This document shows positions 1-8,596 of a stretch of 64,000 nucleotides of DNA, piece by piece (the first letter of the stretch is position 1; every line of letters starts with the position of its first letter). Where the stretch lies: NCBI GenBank assembly GCA_965644295.1, contig CBFFRP010000070.1, positions 1 to 64,000 of the forward strand, written 5' to 3'. The notes under the pieces were generated by a model. The model was not told where the DNA came from, did no database searches, and worked only from the letters and a program-made list of their open reading frames with translations. The position numbers and the translations under genes are program-made. The stretch is from Paraphysomonas bandaiensis (lineage: Eukaryota > Chrysophyceae).

Positions 1-260
1 TCCAACACGCACTGGCAGACTTCACCTCTTGCATCATACGATGACGAGTGCAAGTAAGGAACAACTTTGCACAGTTGCCTATGTGCATCAAGTTGTCCCT
101 CGGGGCATCGAACGGAGCGTTCCCACATACGCCTAGCAGCAGCCCTTTCACGGTAGGCATACCGATACCGATTGGACCTACGTAATAGAGAGCCCCGTCC
201 CCTACGATTGCGAGGTTTAGGCTTAGTGGAGCCCGCTGCTGGATCTGTAGTGGCAGACAT
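1..260 (-). CDS. SET-domain protein, N-terminal part (runs off the window)
   Basis: The ATG is the complement of 258-260. The reading frame continues to the window edge and is the same as the N-terminal part of the complete 244-aa ORF at 7376-8110. Only the basic N-terminal region and the start of the domain are visible. It lies inside the 5' LTR and is transcribed away from the element into the left flank. Residue 9 region is the AAG form also found in the third copy, not the AAV form of the middle copy. Confidence 0.7.
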   Translation of the reverse strand, partial: MSATTDPAAGSTKPKPRNRRGRGSLLRRSNRYRYAYRERAAARRMWERSVRCPEGQLDAHRQLCKVVPYLHSSSYDARGEVCQCVL

Positions 261-744
261 TGTTTATGCAGCAATGGATATGATGTATGTATCTGATGTG
301 GACATTGGTTCTTAGTCTGAGATAGTAGATGTAGAAAAAGCATCATACGGTATGCTGCACACTCACATACATGTTGGTCCATTGTAATACAGTAGCAGTA
401 CTCTGAATACGCAGTATTCAACGGCTAATTTACAAACTGGCGAGTGTGGTGTGTGGTGTCATCGCGAGTGTGGTGTGTTGTGCTTGTTCTATGTTGCATT
501 GCTTTACAGCTCAGTGTTTTGTTAAGTGTTGTTCTGTTTGTACACTAGTGTTCTGACTTCACTGGAGGTGGGGTTTGCGCGGTGATTCTTGGAGGGAGTC
601 ACTAGTACAAGCTTGCAACGCTTGACATACTGTTTAGAGTAATAATCATCCTGTTCTCCTGCAATCAGACGTACATATAGCTCTGGTTAACTCATTGTGT
701 TTGTTTCTGCTGCACAGCCTTGGTTATCAAACCTGGCTGTGTCA
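1..744 (+). repeat. 5' LTR of the gypsy element, left-truncated by the window
   Basis: This stretch matches 7851-8594 and 13994-14737 almost base for base, at a constant offset of 7850 from the second copy. It lies directly upstream of the gag leader, which proves that the repeat is a true LTR and not only a 3' region. The missing 614 bases are inferred to lie before the window. It ends in GTCA, compatible with the usual TG...CA LTR ends. One seen difference is at about 326 (A here, G in the other two copies). Confidence 0.93.
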
Positions 745-1274
745 TAGTAATTAATTACTTAAAAAAGCAGATCAGCGCTGATAGTAATTGTTACACATAC
801 AACTCATTTTGCAATATTTGCAACACTTGTCATTCTTGCACATTAGAATACTGAGCTTGGCCTTTATTAGCCTCCTCGTATTCGAATAGTCCTTAGAGTC
901 TATAGATTGCATACCAGTGCAAGCTTAGGGATTAAGGAGTGATATCTTGCAGTGTTTGAGAATACATATCCGTGAGCGCGGACTCCGTTAGACTGCGCCG
1001 TTAAGAGTGTACCTTGGACACTGCAACAAACTCAATATTTTGGAAAACTGCTCTTATCGCATTGACAACTGACCGTCTGCGAAATGAGTGGATACCTCAA
1101 TTATTGAGTGGGTGAGAAAGACCTTGTAAGAGACTTGCAATACAATTTTATCGCATTGACAACTGACCGTCTGCGAAATACTTGTACAGCAATATCTACA
1201 TAGTTCGATCTTGCGATAGCTCCAACAAACCTGAGCCCAAGCTGTCCTGTGATTGATAAAGACCGCAATTCATA
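745..1274 (+). other. Gypsy 5' leader with two palindromes and a 32-bp direct repeat
   Basis: Directly after the LTR there is a perfect 12-bp palindrome at 747-758 (GTAATTAATTAC), then a second at 771-782 (ATCAGCGCTGAT). I do not see a classical TGG-starting tRNA primer-binding site here. A 32-bp sequence is repeated exactly at 1054-1085 and 1148-1179, 94 bases apart, shortly before the gag ATG. The position suggests roles in priming, packaging or translation, but this is inference. The whole leader is missing from the second internal copy. Confidence 0.7.
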
Positions 1275-3077
1275 ATGTCTACTCCTAGTGGCAAAAAGTC
1301 CAGCAAGAAGTCGTCCACTGCCCCACTGCGTCCTAAACCAGTGGTACAGGAGGACTCACCAGATAAAATAGATGAGAGTCAATACGAAGAAGCGCCCATG
1401 ATGCCTTCACCTTCTGCCCCAGCATCCTCAGCAACCCAACAGATTCTGGACTCAGTACAGGAGATCCAAGGCACCCTGGGACAAGTAGCCTTTGCGATAT
1501 CCAACCTAGACAGTAGGGTACAAGCTCTGGAGAGTTCTAAGAGAGCAGATACACCTGATTCACCAGACACCCAGAGTGATGACACACCTGATTCATTCAG
1601 TAGCAAGGGCAGTAAAGCAAGTACCACACCCAGGGGAGTCACTAAGCGTGCTAAGAAAGACCGACCAAAACCCCGTTATTCCACTTTAGGAGATCTGGCT
1701 ACATTCAGGAGATTGCCAGAGAAGAAAGAGCAACTGAGTGAGGAGAGCTCCGACTCAGAGCTTGAGGAAGAGGCAGAAGAACATTTGGGGCGTCTTGCCA
1801 GTGTTTTTGGAGAGAAACGTCCAGGAAAGTTCTTCCGGAATTTGAAACGCAGCGCCAAGGTGGCCCAAGCTAAGACTGTCAATATAACTAGGCTTGAGAA
1901 GAAGTGTCACGTCAGGATTGAGACATTCAAACTTGGTAGAGTTTCAAGGGCGATCAAGGAGATTCTGGATTTCCAAGAAGAGGAAGAAACAGAAGTCCGC
2001 ATCCAGAAAGTTTTATCTAGAAACCTGAAGGATCACTTGCGTTCCGTCTATGATATTCAACACGCAGAATTAGCTAGCATGGACATATCTGACCTCATGA
2101 GAATCGTAGCCCTAGAGACGAAAGTTTTCAGCTGTGTTGGGTTTTACAACGAGCTGAAAGAATCTCTCAGCCATATGAAGGTCATGGAGTGGGACAATGT
2201 CAACGCTGTCAATTTTGAAGCCTTCTATTTTCAACAACTTCGTTTGATAGAATCCTTTAAAAGGATGTTGTCTATCATGTTGGAAAATGAAAGCAACAGG
2301 CGTTGGTGTCCACAGGCTGACGACAAGGAATACGGCCTTATTAGGCTATTTAAAACCCTGAACGACGTCACATATGTGAAATTTGTTCTAGGTTGTATTC
2401 CGAAGAAGAAGTTCGACTTTATGGAAGACTTCTTCAAACTATATACGGAGGTACTGTTAGACCATTACCAGATCACGATTGCTTATAAACAGTTGCCCTT
2501 CAAAGCAACCGTGCAACATCAGGCGAAGTATGAGGAATACATGAAGCGCAAGCGTGAAATGTTTTCTAGACCTAAGCCTGGAGTGGCAAAGAATTCCACT
2601 AGCACCCACTCTTCTACCAGGTTATTTAACATGGAAGAGGAACAGGCTTCTTTTTCTTCAAATGAATTTTCTCATGATGAAGAAGATTTATGGGATGCCT
2701 ATGGGGATACATGGAAAAGCAACAACCACAGTACCGATGTTCCTACTGGCGGCAAACCTAATGGCGAGCCAGCGACCGAAACTTCTGAAGAGAAAGATAC
2801 ATCCGACTCAGAAGGAGCTTTGCAAGCTATGGATGGCCAGAATCCATCTCATAAACCCAAACAAGAGAAGTATGGGTGCATGAGAAAAATCATGTATGGC
2901 AAGTGCGACAAGAGTGATTGTCGTTATAGCCATAATCCTAGAGCTCTCGCCAATACCGCTTCGGAATTGGCTGAGAAATCCCAAGCTTATTTGAAGACCA
3001 CTTCTTCAACTTCGGGGTCTCAGGATAAACCTCCTGCTATTTTAAGGAGAGATCGCTTCGGCGACTCTCGTCCTTGA
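1275..3077 (+). CDS. gag: Gag polyprotein of the gypsy element, with C-terminal CCCH zinc finger
   Basis: A 600-aa ORF in the gag position, directly before pol. It opens with a Ser/Lys/Pro-rich low-complexity region, has a charged stretch near residues 150-180, a helical middle part likely to be the capsid, and an acidic, low-complexity C-terminal part. Instead of the retroviral CCHC knuckle it ends with a CCCH finger: C535-x8-C544-x4-C549-x3-H553, close to the Tis11-like C-x8-C-x5-C-x3-H form of RNA-binding proteins. That suggests binding of element RNA. The ORF ends with TGA at 3075-3077 and the pol ORF follows in the same frame. The assignment to gag rests on position and the finger rather than on recognised capsid similarity. 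Confidence 0.85.
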   Translation: MSTPSGKKSSKKSSTAPLRPKPVVQEDSPDKIDESQYEEAPMMPSPSAPASSATQQILDSVQEIQGTLGQVAFAISNLDSRVQALESSKRADTPDSPDTQSDDTPDSFSSKGSKASTTPRGVTKRAKKDRPKPRYSTLGDLATFRRLPEKKEQLSEESSDSELEEEAEEHLGRLASVFGEKRPGKFFRNLKRSAKVAQAKTVNITRLEKKCHVRIETFKLGRVSRAIKEILDFQEEEETEVRIQKVLSRNLKDHLRSVYDIQHAELASMDISDLMRIVALETKVFSCVGFYNELKESLSHMKVMEWDNVNAVNFEAFYFQQLRLIESFKRMLSIMLENESNRRWCPQADDKEYGLIRLFKTLNDVTYVKFVLGCIPKKKFDFMEDFFKLYTEVLLDHYQITIAYKQLPFKATVQHQAKYEEYMKRKREMFSRPKPGVAKNSTSTHSSTRLFNMEEEQASFSSNEFSHDEEDLWDAYGDTWKSNNHSTDVPTGGKPNGEPATETSEEKDTSDSEGALQAMDGQNPSHKPKQEKYGCMRKIMYGKCDKSDCRYSHNPRALANTASELAEKSQAYLKTTSSTSGSQDKPPAILRRDRFGDSRP

Positions 3078-3095
3078 GATAAGGAGGTTAACATG
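3075..3095 (+). promoter_or_regulatory. Gag-pol junction: a single in-frame TGA
   Basis: Gag stops at TGA 3075-3077. The next five codons (GAT AAG GAG GTT AAC) are open and lead in the same frame to the pol ATG at 3093. Gag and pol are therefore one reading frame broken by one stop codon. Readthrough, as in gammaretroviruses, would give a Gag-Pol fusion; reinitiation at the ATG 15 bases later is the alternative. The same junction is intact in the second copy at 9218-9238. Confidence 0.75.
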
Positions 3096-6000
3096 ATTGA
3101 GGACCTAGAAGAACATGTGATCAGTGTTTGTGATGGGAATGATGATTGTGATTATCTCCCAGAGGCTAAAACATTGAATACTACTTCTTCAAAGGTCCAT
3201 TTCAAGGATGGAGCTAAGCTGTATGCTTCATATCCTTCAGCCAAGAAATTTTCATCAGCACATACTGTAGGTAGAGTAATTATAGACAAGAAGTTCGGAG
3301 TGGAAGAATTAGTGAAAGTTTTATGTGACACAGGAGCCCTATCCGCTAACTACGTAGCACGTGATCTTGTGGATAGATTGCGTACCAAGCTAGAACCTAG
3401 CAGGTTCTACAAGGTCAAACACCGTGTGGTTTTGGCAGACAGTAGAACCGTAAAGGATCTTGACGAAGGGGTTCGATTGAACTTAGTGTTTACCGATCCC
3501 AAGAGTCACACTTACCAGTACACTGGTGAGTTCATCGTGATCGACATGTCATCTAATGACATTATTTTGGGACTACCAGCCCTCACTGGGAAGCTATACC
3601 CTTTCATGTGTGCTGTCATGGAGCAGGCCCATGAGAATCATCTCGAAGATTCGGCTCAAGGGAACCATAATTTGAGTGCCCTACAAAATGAGGACATGGA
3701 ATCCAGAGAGGAACACCGACGTCCCTGGAGTAAAGCGAATGATGCTATCGCTCCAGAAGATAACGAGACTGAGTTACCCGTTCAATTCAAAGATGCTTTG
3801 ACATTCCTCGGAAAGTCTAGAGAGGAAGCTCTTAACGACTACTATGAACAAATAGAAACTCACGTCAGTCAGGAGATGAAACAAGAGACCAACATTATGG
3901 ATCTCTTATCTTCCAAAGCTGAGAAGGTATTCGTGCCTGATGAGTGGACAGGAGTCCGAGGTGTTGACCCTTTGACTCTTAAGTGGAAAGAAACTTTACC
4001 TGAAAGAATGAAACCCAGAGCCAGGCCGATCAACCCTAAGCTCTGGGAAGCATCCGAAAAGGAGTTCAGGAGACTATGTGGTTATTTTTACCAGAAGAGC
4101 AGATCTCCTTGGGCTTCATGCTTGGTGGTTGCTCCCAAGGCTACTCCACCTTATATCCGATTCTGCGGGGATTATGTTAATATCAACAAGCACATGCAAG
4201 TGGGTAATTATACAATTCCCAATGTCAAGCATGAATTGGACAAGATCATCAATTTCCCATTGTATATGGACATCGACTTGACCAACGCTTTCCATCAGAT
4301 ACCTCTAGCGGAAGAAACATCAGAGAGGCTTTCTATCCAGACGCCATGGGGCCAATATGCGCCAAAGTTCATGCCAGAAGGTATTGCGCCGGCTACTGGA
4401 ATTCTGCAAGAGGTAGTCAGGGAAATATTTGAAGATTTTTCTGACTGGGCCATTGTAATATTTGACAACATGTTGATATTGGCCAACGACCCTCAAGATG
4501 CGTATCAGAAATTTGAGAAAGTGATTGACAGATGCATCGAGAGGAATCTCAAACTGAAAATGCCAAAGAGTTGGCTTGGATTTAGAAAAGTAGACTTCTT
4601 CGGATACGTATGCAGACACAAATCCTATGAAGTCAATCCTGAGAAGAAGGAAGCCCTAGGCAAAATCCCAATGCCTACCAACACCAAACAAGCGAGGTCT
4701 CTGCTTGGCAAGGGCGTGTTCTTTTCCAGTTTTACCCCTAGATATTCAGACTTGGTTGCTCATCTCACAGATTTGACCAAATCGAAATTCAATTGGGACA
4801 AGACTACGTGGCGGCACGATTATGAGGCTGAATATCGTCGCTTCATAAAAGGCCTGCAAGATTCCTGCGAATTGTTCTACCCAGACTACAATTTGGAGTG
4901 GACACTGCGTACTGACGCTAGTGAGCTAGGAATCGGCTCGGTGCTTCTGCAGAAAAAGATTCTCGCAGATGGAACAGAGCAGTTGCAACCCATTGCCTTC
5001 CTGTCAAAGAAGTTTTCAGCTCAGGCTCAGAAATGGGCTACGATAGAGCAAGAAGCTTATGGTATTTACTACAGTGTCAAGCACTTAGCGTACTATTTGA
5101 TTGGGAAGCAGTTCACTATAGAGACTGACCACAATAATCTCTTGTGGATGGAGTCGTCTGAAGTACCTAAGATCACAAGATGGAGAATTTTCTTGCAATC
5201 TTTCAACTTCAGCATTAAACACATATCGGGTGCCAAGAATTGGTTAGCCGATTGGTTATCTCGGGAGCATCAAGTTGCGGCGTTGTCCGGTATATTCTTA
5301 GATGAAGACTATGCCGATGCCTACTTCCTTGGAGAGGACTGCACTGAGGATGAATTTTTTAACTTCTTGGGCAATTTTATGAACCCAGAAGACAGGGAAG
5401 TATCTCCTCATGCGCAAAGTTCAGTCACTCCCGAGGATGCCTTGCAACAAGTACATAATGCCCGAGTTGGACATCTCGGTGGGCGAGCCACTTGGATTCG
5501 ACTTAATAAGCAATTCCCCGGCCATGGAATTCCTTACAAAGTAGTCGAAGACTTCATTGCGAAGTGTCCAAACTGTGTTAAGACTAGATTGGCGATGAAA
5601 GAAGCGCTGATCCCTATAGTCCGAAACCTTAAGCCTCCGAGCGCTCGGAGTGCTATTGGTATTGATGCGGTAGAAATCACACCCCATGGTGCTGATGGAT
5701 ACACGCACATTAATGTCGTAGTCAACCTGTTCACCAAGTTAGTTTATCTTGAGCCAGTCAAAGGAGTGACTGCCCTCAACTTGGCAAACACGGTATGGAA
5801 GTATTGGAGTTACTACGGACACACTGATCTTATCATCTCAGATCAGGGTCCTGACCTAACTTCCGATCTTTTCAAACAACTGACTGAATATATGGGCGTC
5901 CGACACACCTTCAGCATAGCCAACAGGCATGCTAATGGTTGTGAACGCATCATCGGTGAGGTGGTCCGACATTTGCGTGCCCTAGTATATGAAAACAGCA

Positions 6001-7058
6001 AGCGTGTAGAACGAAAGGATGTTTTTGAGGATCCCAGCTGGATACCCAGCGCTCAATACATTCTGAATTCAGAAGTCTCATCCGAGACGGGGTACTCACC
6101 CTTTGAGCTCACTTTTGGCTCTAATGATCTGGAATATTTAACTATGAATATACAGACTTTGCCTGAGCGTGCACACGCCAGACTGACTGCTCTTAATGAA
6201 CAGTTAGAAGGCCTACGGGCGGCTTCCAAAACTTACCAGCAGCAGTTAGCGAGTGAACGTGCTGGGGAGGGAGTTCACCCGGACAAGCAGAACCGATATC
6301 AACCGGGCGACTTCATTTTATTTGACAAAGGCGCCAAGGTTCATCCCAAGATGTCACATCGATACATGGGACCTTTTGTTGTTAAGACCCAGTACAAAAA
6401 TGACATTGATTGTCAGCACCTTGCTACAGGGCAAGTGGTACGTGTTTCAGTGACAGACGTCAAACTGTTTCCAGGTGATAGAGAAACTGCGTACAGCATG
6501 GCTCTACGAGACCAGGATCAGCATGTCATTGACAAGATTCTCTACTATCGGGGTGACAGAGAGTCACGCTCCACTTTGATTTTTACTGTGAGATTTCAGG
6601 ATGGTGATGTCAGAGAAGTGCCTTATAGCAAGGACCTTTTTGACTCAGTGCCTTACGCGGACTTTTGTTCCAGCAAACGGTACCTCTACCACCTGATTTA
6701 TCCAGCGGAGGGTGCCAAGAAATATATCTCGGACATCCGACGCCAGTCTATCACTCAGTTCAAACCCGGTGACCATGCATATGTTGACCTACGCATTTAT
6801 GGCGACGTATGGTACGACGGACTGCAGTTACCAGACTCCCACTTACTGACCTATGTAGCTCCGATCCAGTTCACACACTGGTATCATCGAAGCTCTAGGA
6901 GAGTATTATCCGTCAAGGATCTTCTCACTCTCCGCACTTACCGTTATGACAACTACCTCGTGCATTGTTTCGTTCACCCTGAACTAGACACTAGCACTAT
7001 GGTACTCGTCGACAAGGACTTGGCTACACGCTACCCTCAAGTCCTTGAGTCCGTTTAG
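3093..7058 (+). CDS. pol: Pol polyprotein: protease, reverse transcriptase, RNase H, integrase, chromodomain-like tail
   Basis: This 1321-aa ORF has the Ty3/gypsy order. The retropepsin active site DTG is at 79-81, with the second motif IILGLPAL at 157-164. The RT spans about 305-520; its catalytic box reads FDNM at 457-460 where YxDD is usual, so the second Asp is Asn. RNase H spans about 600-725 (D608, E652, D679). The integrase has the HHCC zinc site H788, H794, C825, C828 and the catalytic D858, D917, E951, followed by the GYSPFEL motif near 1000. An SH3-like barrel follows near 1070-1128, and a chromodomain-like segment at about 1140-1195 (starting HVIDKILYYRG). The final 120 residues are unrecognised. 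The frame is intact, so the element may be active. Confidence 0.95.
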   Translation: MIEDLEEHVISVCDGNDDCDYLPEAKTLNTTSSKVHFKDGAKLYASYPSAKKFSSAHTVGRVIIDKKFGVEELVKVLCDTGALSANYVARDLVDRLRTKLEPSRFYKVKHRVVLADSRTVKDLDEGVRLNLVFTDPKSHTYQYTGEFIVIDMSSNDIILGLPALTGKLYPFMCAVMEQAHENHLEDSAQGNHNLSALQNEDMESREEHRRPWSKANDAIAPEDNETELPVQFKDALTFLGKSREEALNDYYEQIETHVSQEMKQETNIMDLLSSKAEKVFVPDEWTGVRGVDPLTLKWKETLPERMKPRARPINPKLWEASEKEFRRLCGYFYQKSRSPWASCLVVAPKATPPYIRFCGDYVNINKHMQVGNYTIPNVKHELDKIINFPLYMDIDLTNAFHQIPLAEETSERLSIQTPWGQYAPKFMPEGIAPATGILQEVVREIFEDFSDWAIVIFDNMLILANDPQDAYQKFEKVIDRCIERNLKLKMPKSWLGFRKVDFFGYVCRHKSYEVNPEKKEALGKIPMPTNTKQARSLLGKGVFFSSFTPRYSDLVAHLTDLTKSKFNWDKTTWRHDYEAEYRRFIKGLQDSCELFYPDYNLEWTLRTDASELGIGSVLLQKKILADGTEQLQPIAFLSKKFSAQAQKWATIEQEAYGIYYSVKHLAYYLIGKQFTIETDHNNLLWMESSEVPKITRWRIFLQSFNFSIKHISGAKNWLADWLSREHQVAALSGIFLDEDYADAYFLGEDCTEDEFFNFLGNFMNPEDREVSPHAQSSVTPEDALQQVHNARVGHLGGRATWIRLNKQFPGHGIPYKVVEDFIAKCPNCVKTRLAMKEALIPIVRNLKPPSARSAIGIDAVEITPHGADGYTHINVVVNLFTKLVYLEPVKGVTALNLANTVWKYWSYYGHTDLIISDQGPDLTSDLFKQLTEYMGVRHTFSIANRHANGCERIIGEVVRHLRALVYENSKRVERKDVFEDPSWIPSAQYILNSEVSSETGYSPFELTFGSNDLEYLTMNIQTLPERAHARLTALNEQLEGLRAASKTYQQQLASERAGEGVHPDKQNRYQPGDFILFDKGAKVHPKMSHRYMGPFVVKTQYKNDIDCQHLATGQVVRVSVTDVKLFPGDRETAYSMALRDQDQHVIDKILYYRGDRESRSTLIFTVRFQDGDVREVPYSKDLFDSVPYADFCSSKRYLYHLIYPAEGAKKYISDIRRQSITQFKPGDHAYVDLRIYGDVWYDGLQLPDSHLLTYVAPIQFTHWYHRSSRRVLSVKDLLTLRTYRYDNYLVHCFVHPELDTSTMVLVDKDLATRYPQVLESV

Positions 7059-7236
7059 AGCACGGGACCAATCAACTTACACGCGATCTTCCAACTCCAA
7101 CGCTCCTCTGCTGCACCTTCGTTTTGATGGCTAATTTTTAGTTCCGTTGAAATTTGTGGGCCGCAGAGTGACGCCCGTCTTCATCATTTCGCATAATACT
7201 TATATCAAACAAAAAAAAAAAAGGGAGGCGGGGCAA
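7059..7236 (+). other. 3' untranslated internal region with polypurine tract
   Basis: Between the pol stop and the LTR lie 178 bases. They end in a purine run at 7211-7233 (about 12 A followed by GGGAGGCGGGG), immediately before the TG that begins the LTR at 7237. This is the expected place and form of the polypurine tract that primes plus-strand DNA synthesis. The same tract precedes the third LTR at 13354-13376. Confidence 0.85.
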
Positions 7237-8594
7237 TGTGACCACGTGGCATTTCACATGCCTCAGTCACGTGTCTATAGTAAGTGCAAAACTACTAACT
7301 ACGGGATGAAGACAGAGACGATAGAAGTATCAGAAACATATCATTATTACGCTACAGATTACTGAAGAACTAGCACTAGGACTGGAGGTACAATTTCCCA
7401 TAATCTGCCAACAGCTCTTCGCCGGCCGCAACTGCCCGAGTGGTCTGCACCCAGACCACGTCCAAGCCGGACTCATCTACTACAAATTCGCAGTTGAAGC
7501 GCCAGCCAGCAGCATGGTCAGAAGGATACACCGTGTTTATATACCTACCATGATTATGAGGCACCCGGGCCAAATAAGCTTGGGACCCCAGCGGCCAAAG
7601 GTAACCTATGTCCCGAGTGTCCCGCTCCGCATCTATATAGAAGTCCTTAGCCATCTCAAGTATGTATGCTCCCCAGCTGGGACGGGAGGTATACACTTCA
7701 CCGCTGTAGAGGCAGAAACGCAGTCCTAGCTCCAAATCCTGTAAGGAGAATAAACCTTGCTGTTCAGGCTTATCGCCCTGCGGGTTGGCAATGTTTAGGC
7801 CAGACCGGACTTCCACATAGGGATTCACTGTCCCACACCTCTGGTAGAAGTCCAACACGCACTGGCAGACTTCACCTCTTGCATCATACGATGACGAGTG
7901 CAAGTAAGGAACAACTTTGCACAGTTGCCTATGTGCATCAAGTTGTCCCTCGGGGCATCGAACGGAGCGTTCCCACATACGCCTAGCAGCAGCCCTTTCA
8001 CGGTAGGCATACCGATACCGATTGGACCTACGTAATAGAGAGCCCCGTCCCCTACGATTGCGAGGTTTAGGCTTAGTGGAGACCGCTGCTGGATCTGTAG
8101 TGGCAGACATTGTTTATGCAGCAATGGATATGATGTATGTATCTGATGTGGACATTGGTTCTTAGTCTGAGATAGTAGATGTAGGAAAAGCATCATACGG
8201 TATGCTGCACACTCACATACATGTTGGTCCATTGTAATACAGTAGCAGTACTCTGAATACGCAGTATTCAACGGCTAATTTACAAACTGGCGAGTGTGGT
8301 GTGTGGTGTCATCGCGAGTGTGGTGTGTTGTGCTTGTTCTATGTTGCATTGCTTTACAGCTCAGTGTTTTGTTAAGTGTTGTTCTGTTTGTACACTAGTG
8401 TTCTGACTTCACTGGAGGTGGGGTTTGCGCGGTGATTCTTGGAGGGAGTCACTAGTACAAGCTTGCAACGCTTGACATACTGTTTAGAGTAATAATCATC
8501 CTGTTCTCCTGCAATCAGACGTACATATAGCTCTGGTTAACTCATTGTGTTTGTTTCTGCTGCACAGCCTTGGTTATCAAACCTGGCTGTGTCA
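7237..8594 (+). repeat. Middle LTR, 1358 bp
   Basis: Starts TGTGACCACGTGG after the polypurine tract and ends GGCTGTGTCA. The third LTR is exactly the same length. It serves as the 3' LTR of the first internal region and the 5' LTR of the second. Two CACGTG boxes lie close to the start (about 7242 and 7269) with a short GGCAT/ATGCC hairpin between them, plausible promoter or factor-binding sites. About 54 percent of the LTR is taken up by the antisense SET-domain ORF at 7376-8110. Confidence 0.93.
7376..8110 (-). CDS. LTR-encoded antisense SET-domain protein (putative lysine methyltransferase)
   Basis: A 244-aa ORF running opposite to gag-pol, fully inside the LTR. The first 50 residues are Arg-rich and could serve as a nuclear signal. 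From about residue 118 SET motifs follow in order: GLFSLQDLELG then YSGEV (the G-[IL]F...GE start of SET), FYIDAE, then GRYIN with NCEFV (the R-[FY]-[IV]-N cofactor-binding box), and finally VAAGEELLADYG (the GEEL..DYG catalytic end). No Cys-rich pre- or post-SET region is visible. SET proteins transfer methyl groups from S-adenosylmethionine to lysine, often on histones; the substrate here is unknown. The ORF is preserved in the third LTR. The ends differ by one residue (LQS here, LPS there). Confidence 0.85.
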   Translation of the reverse strand: MSATTDPAAVSTKPKPRNRRGRGSLLRRSNRYRYAYRERAAARRMWERSVRCPEGQLDAHRQLCKVVPYLHSSSYDARGEVCQCVLDFYQRCGTVNPYVEVRSGLNIANPQGDKPEQQGLFSLQDLELGLRFCLYSGEVYTSRPSWGAYILEMAKDFYIDAERDTRDIGYLWPLGSQAYLARVPHNHGRYINTVYPSDHAAGWRFNCEFVVDESGLDVVWVQTTRAVAAGEELLADYGKLYLQS

Positions 8595-8596
8595 TA

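Noticed and set aside
3075-3077. TGA read as a sense codon genome-wide
   Set aside because: TGA ends VPS18, the CDPK and the Crypton ORFs at domain-consistent positions, so the code looks standard.
3081-3092. TAAGGAGG before the pol ATG, like a Shine-Dalgarno site
   Set aside because: Introns, EF-hand CDPK and VPS18 show a eukaryote; the purine-rich string is codons in the gag-pol frame.
7825-8271. 148-aa antisense ORF overlapping the SET ORF (also at 13968-14414)
   Set aside because: It is in a different frame of the same strand, has no domain, and is best explained as a shadow of the SET ORF.
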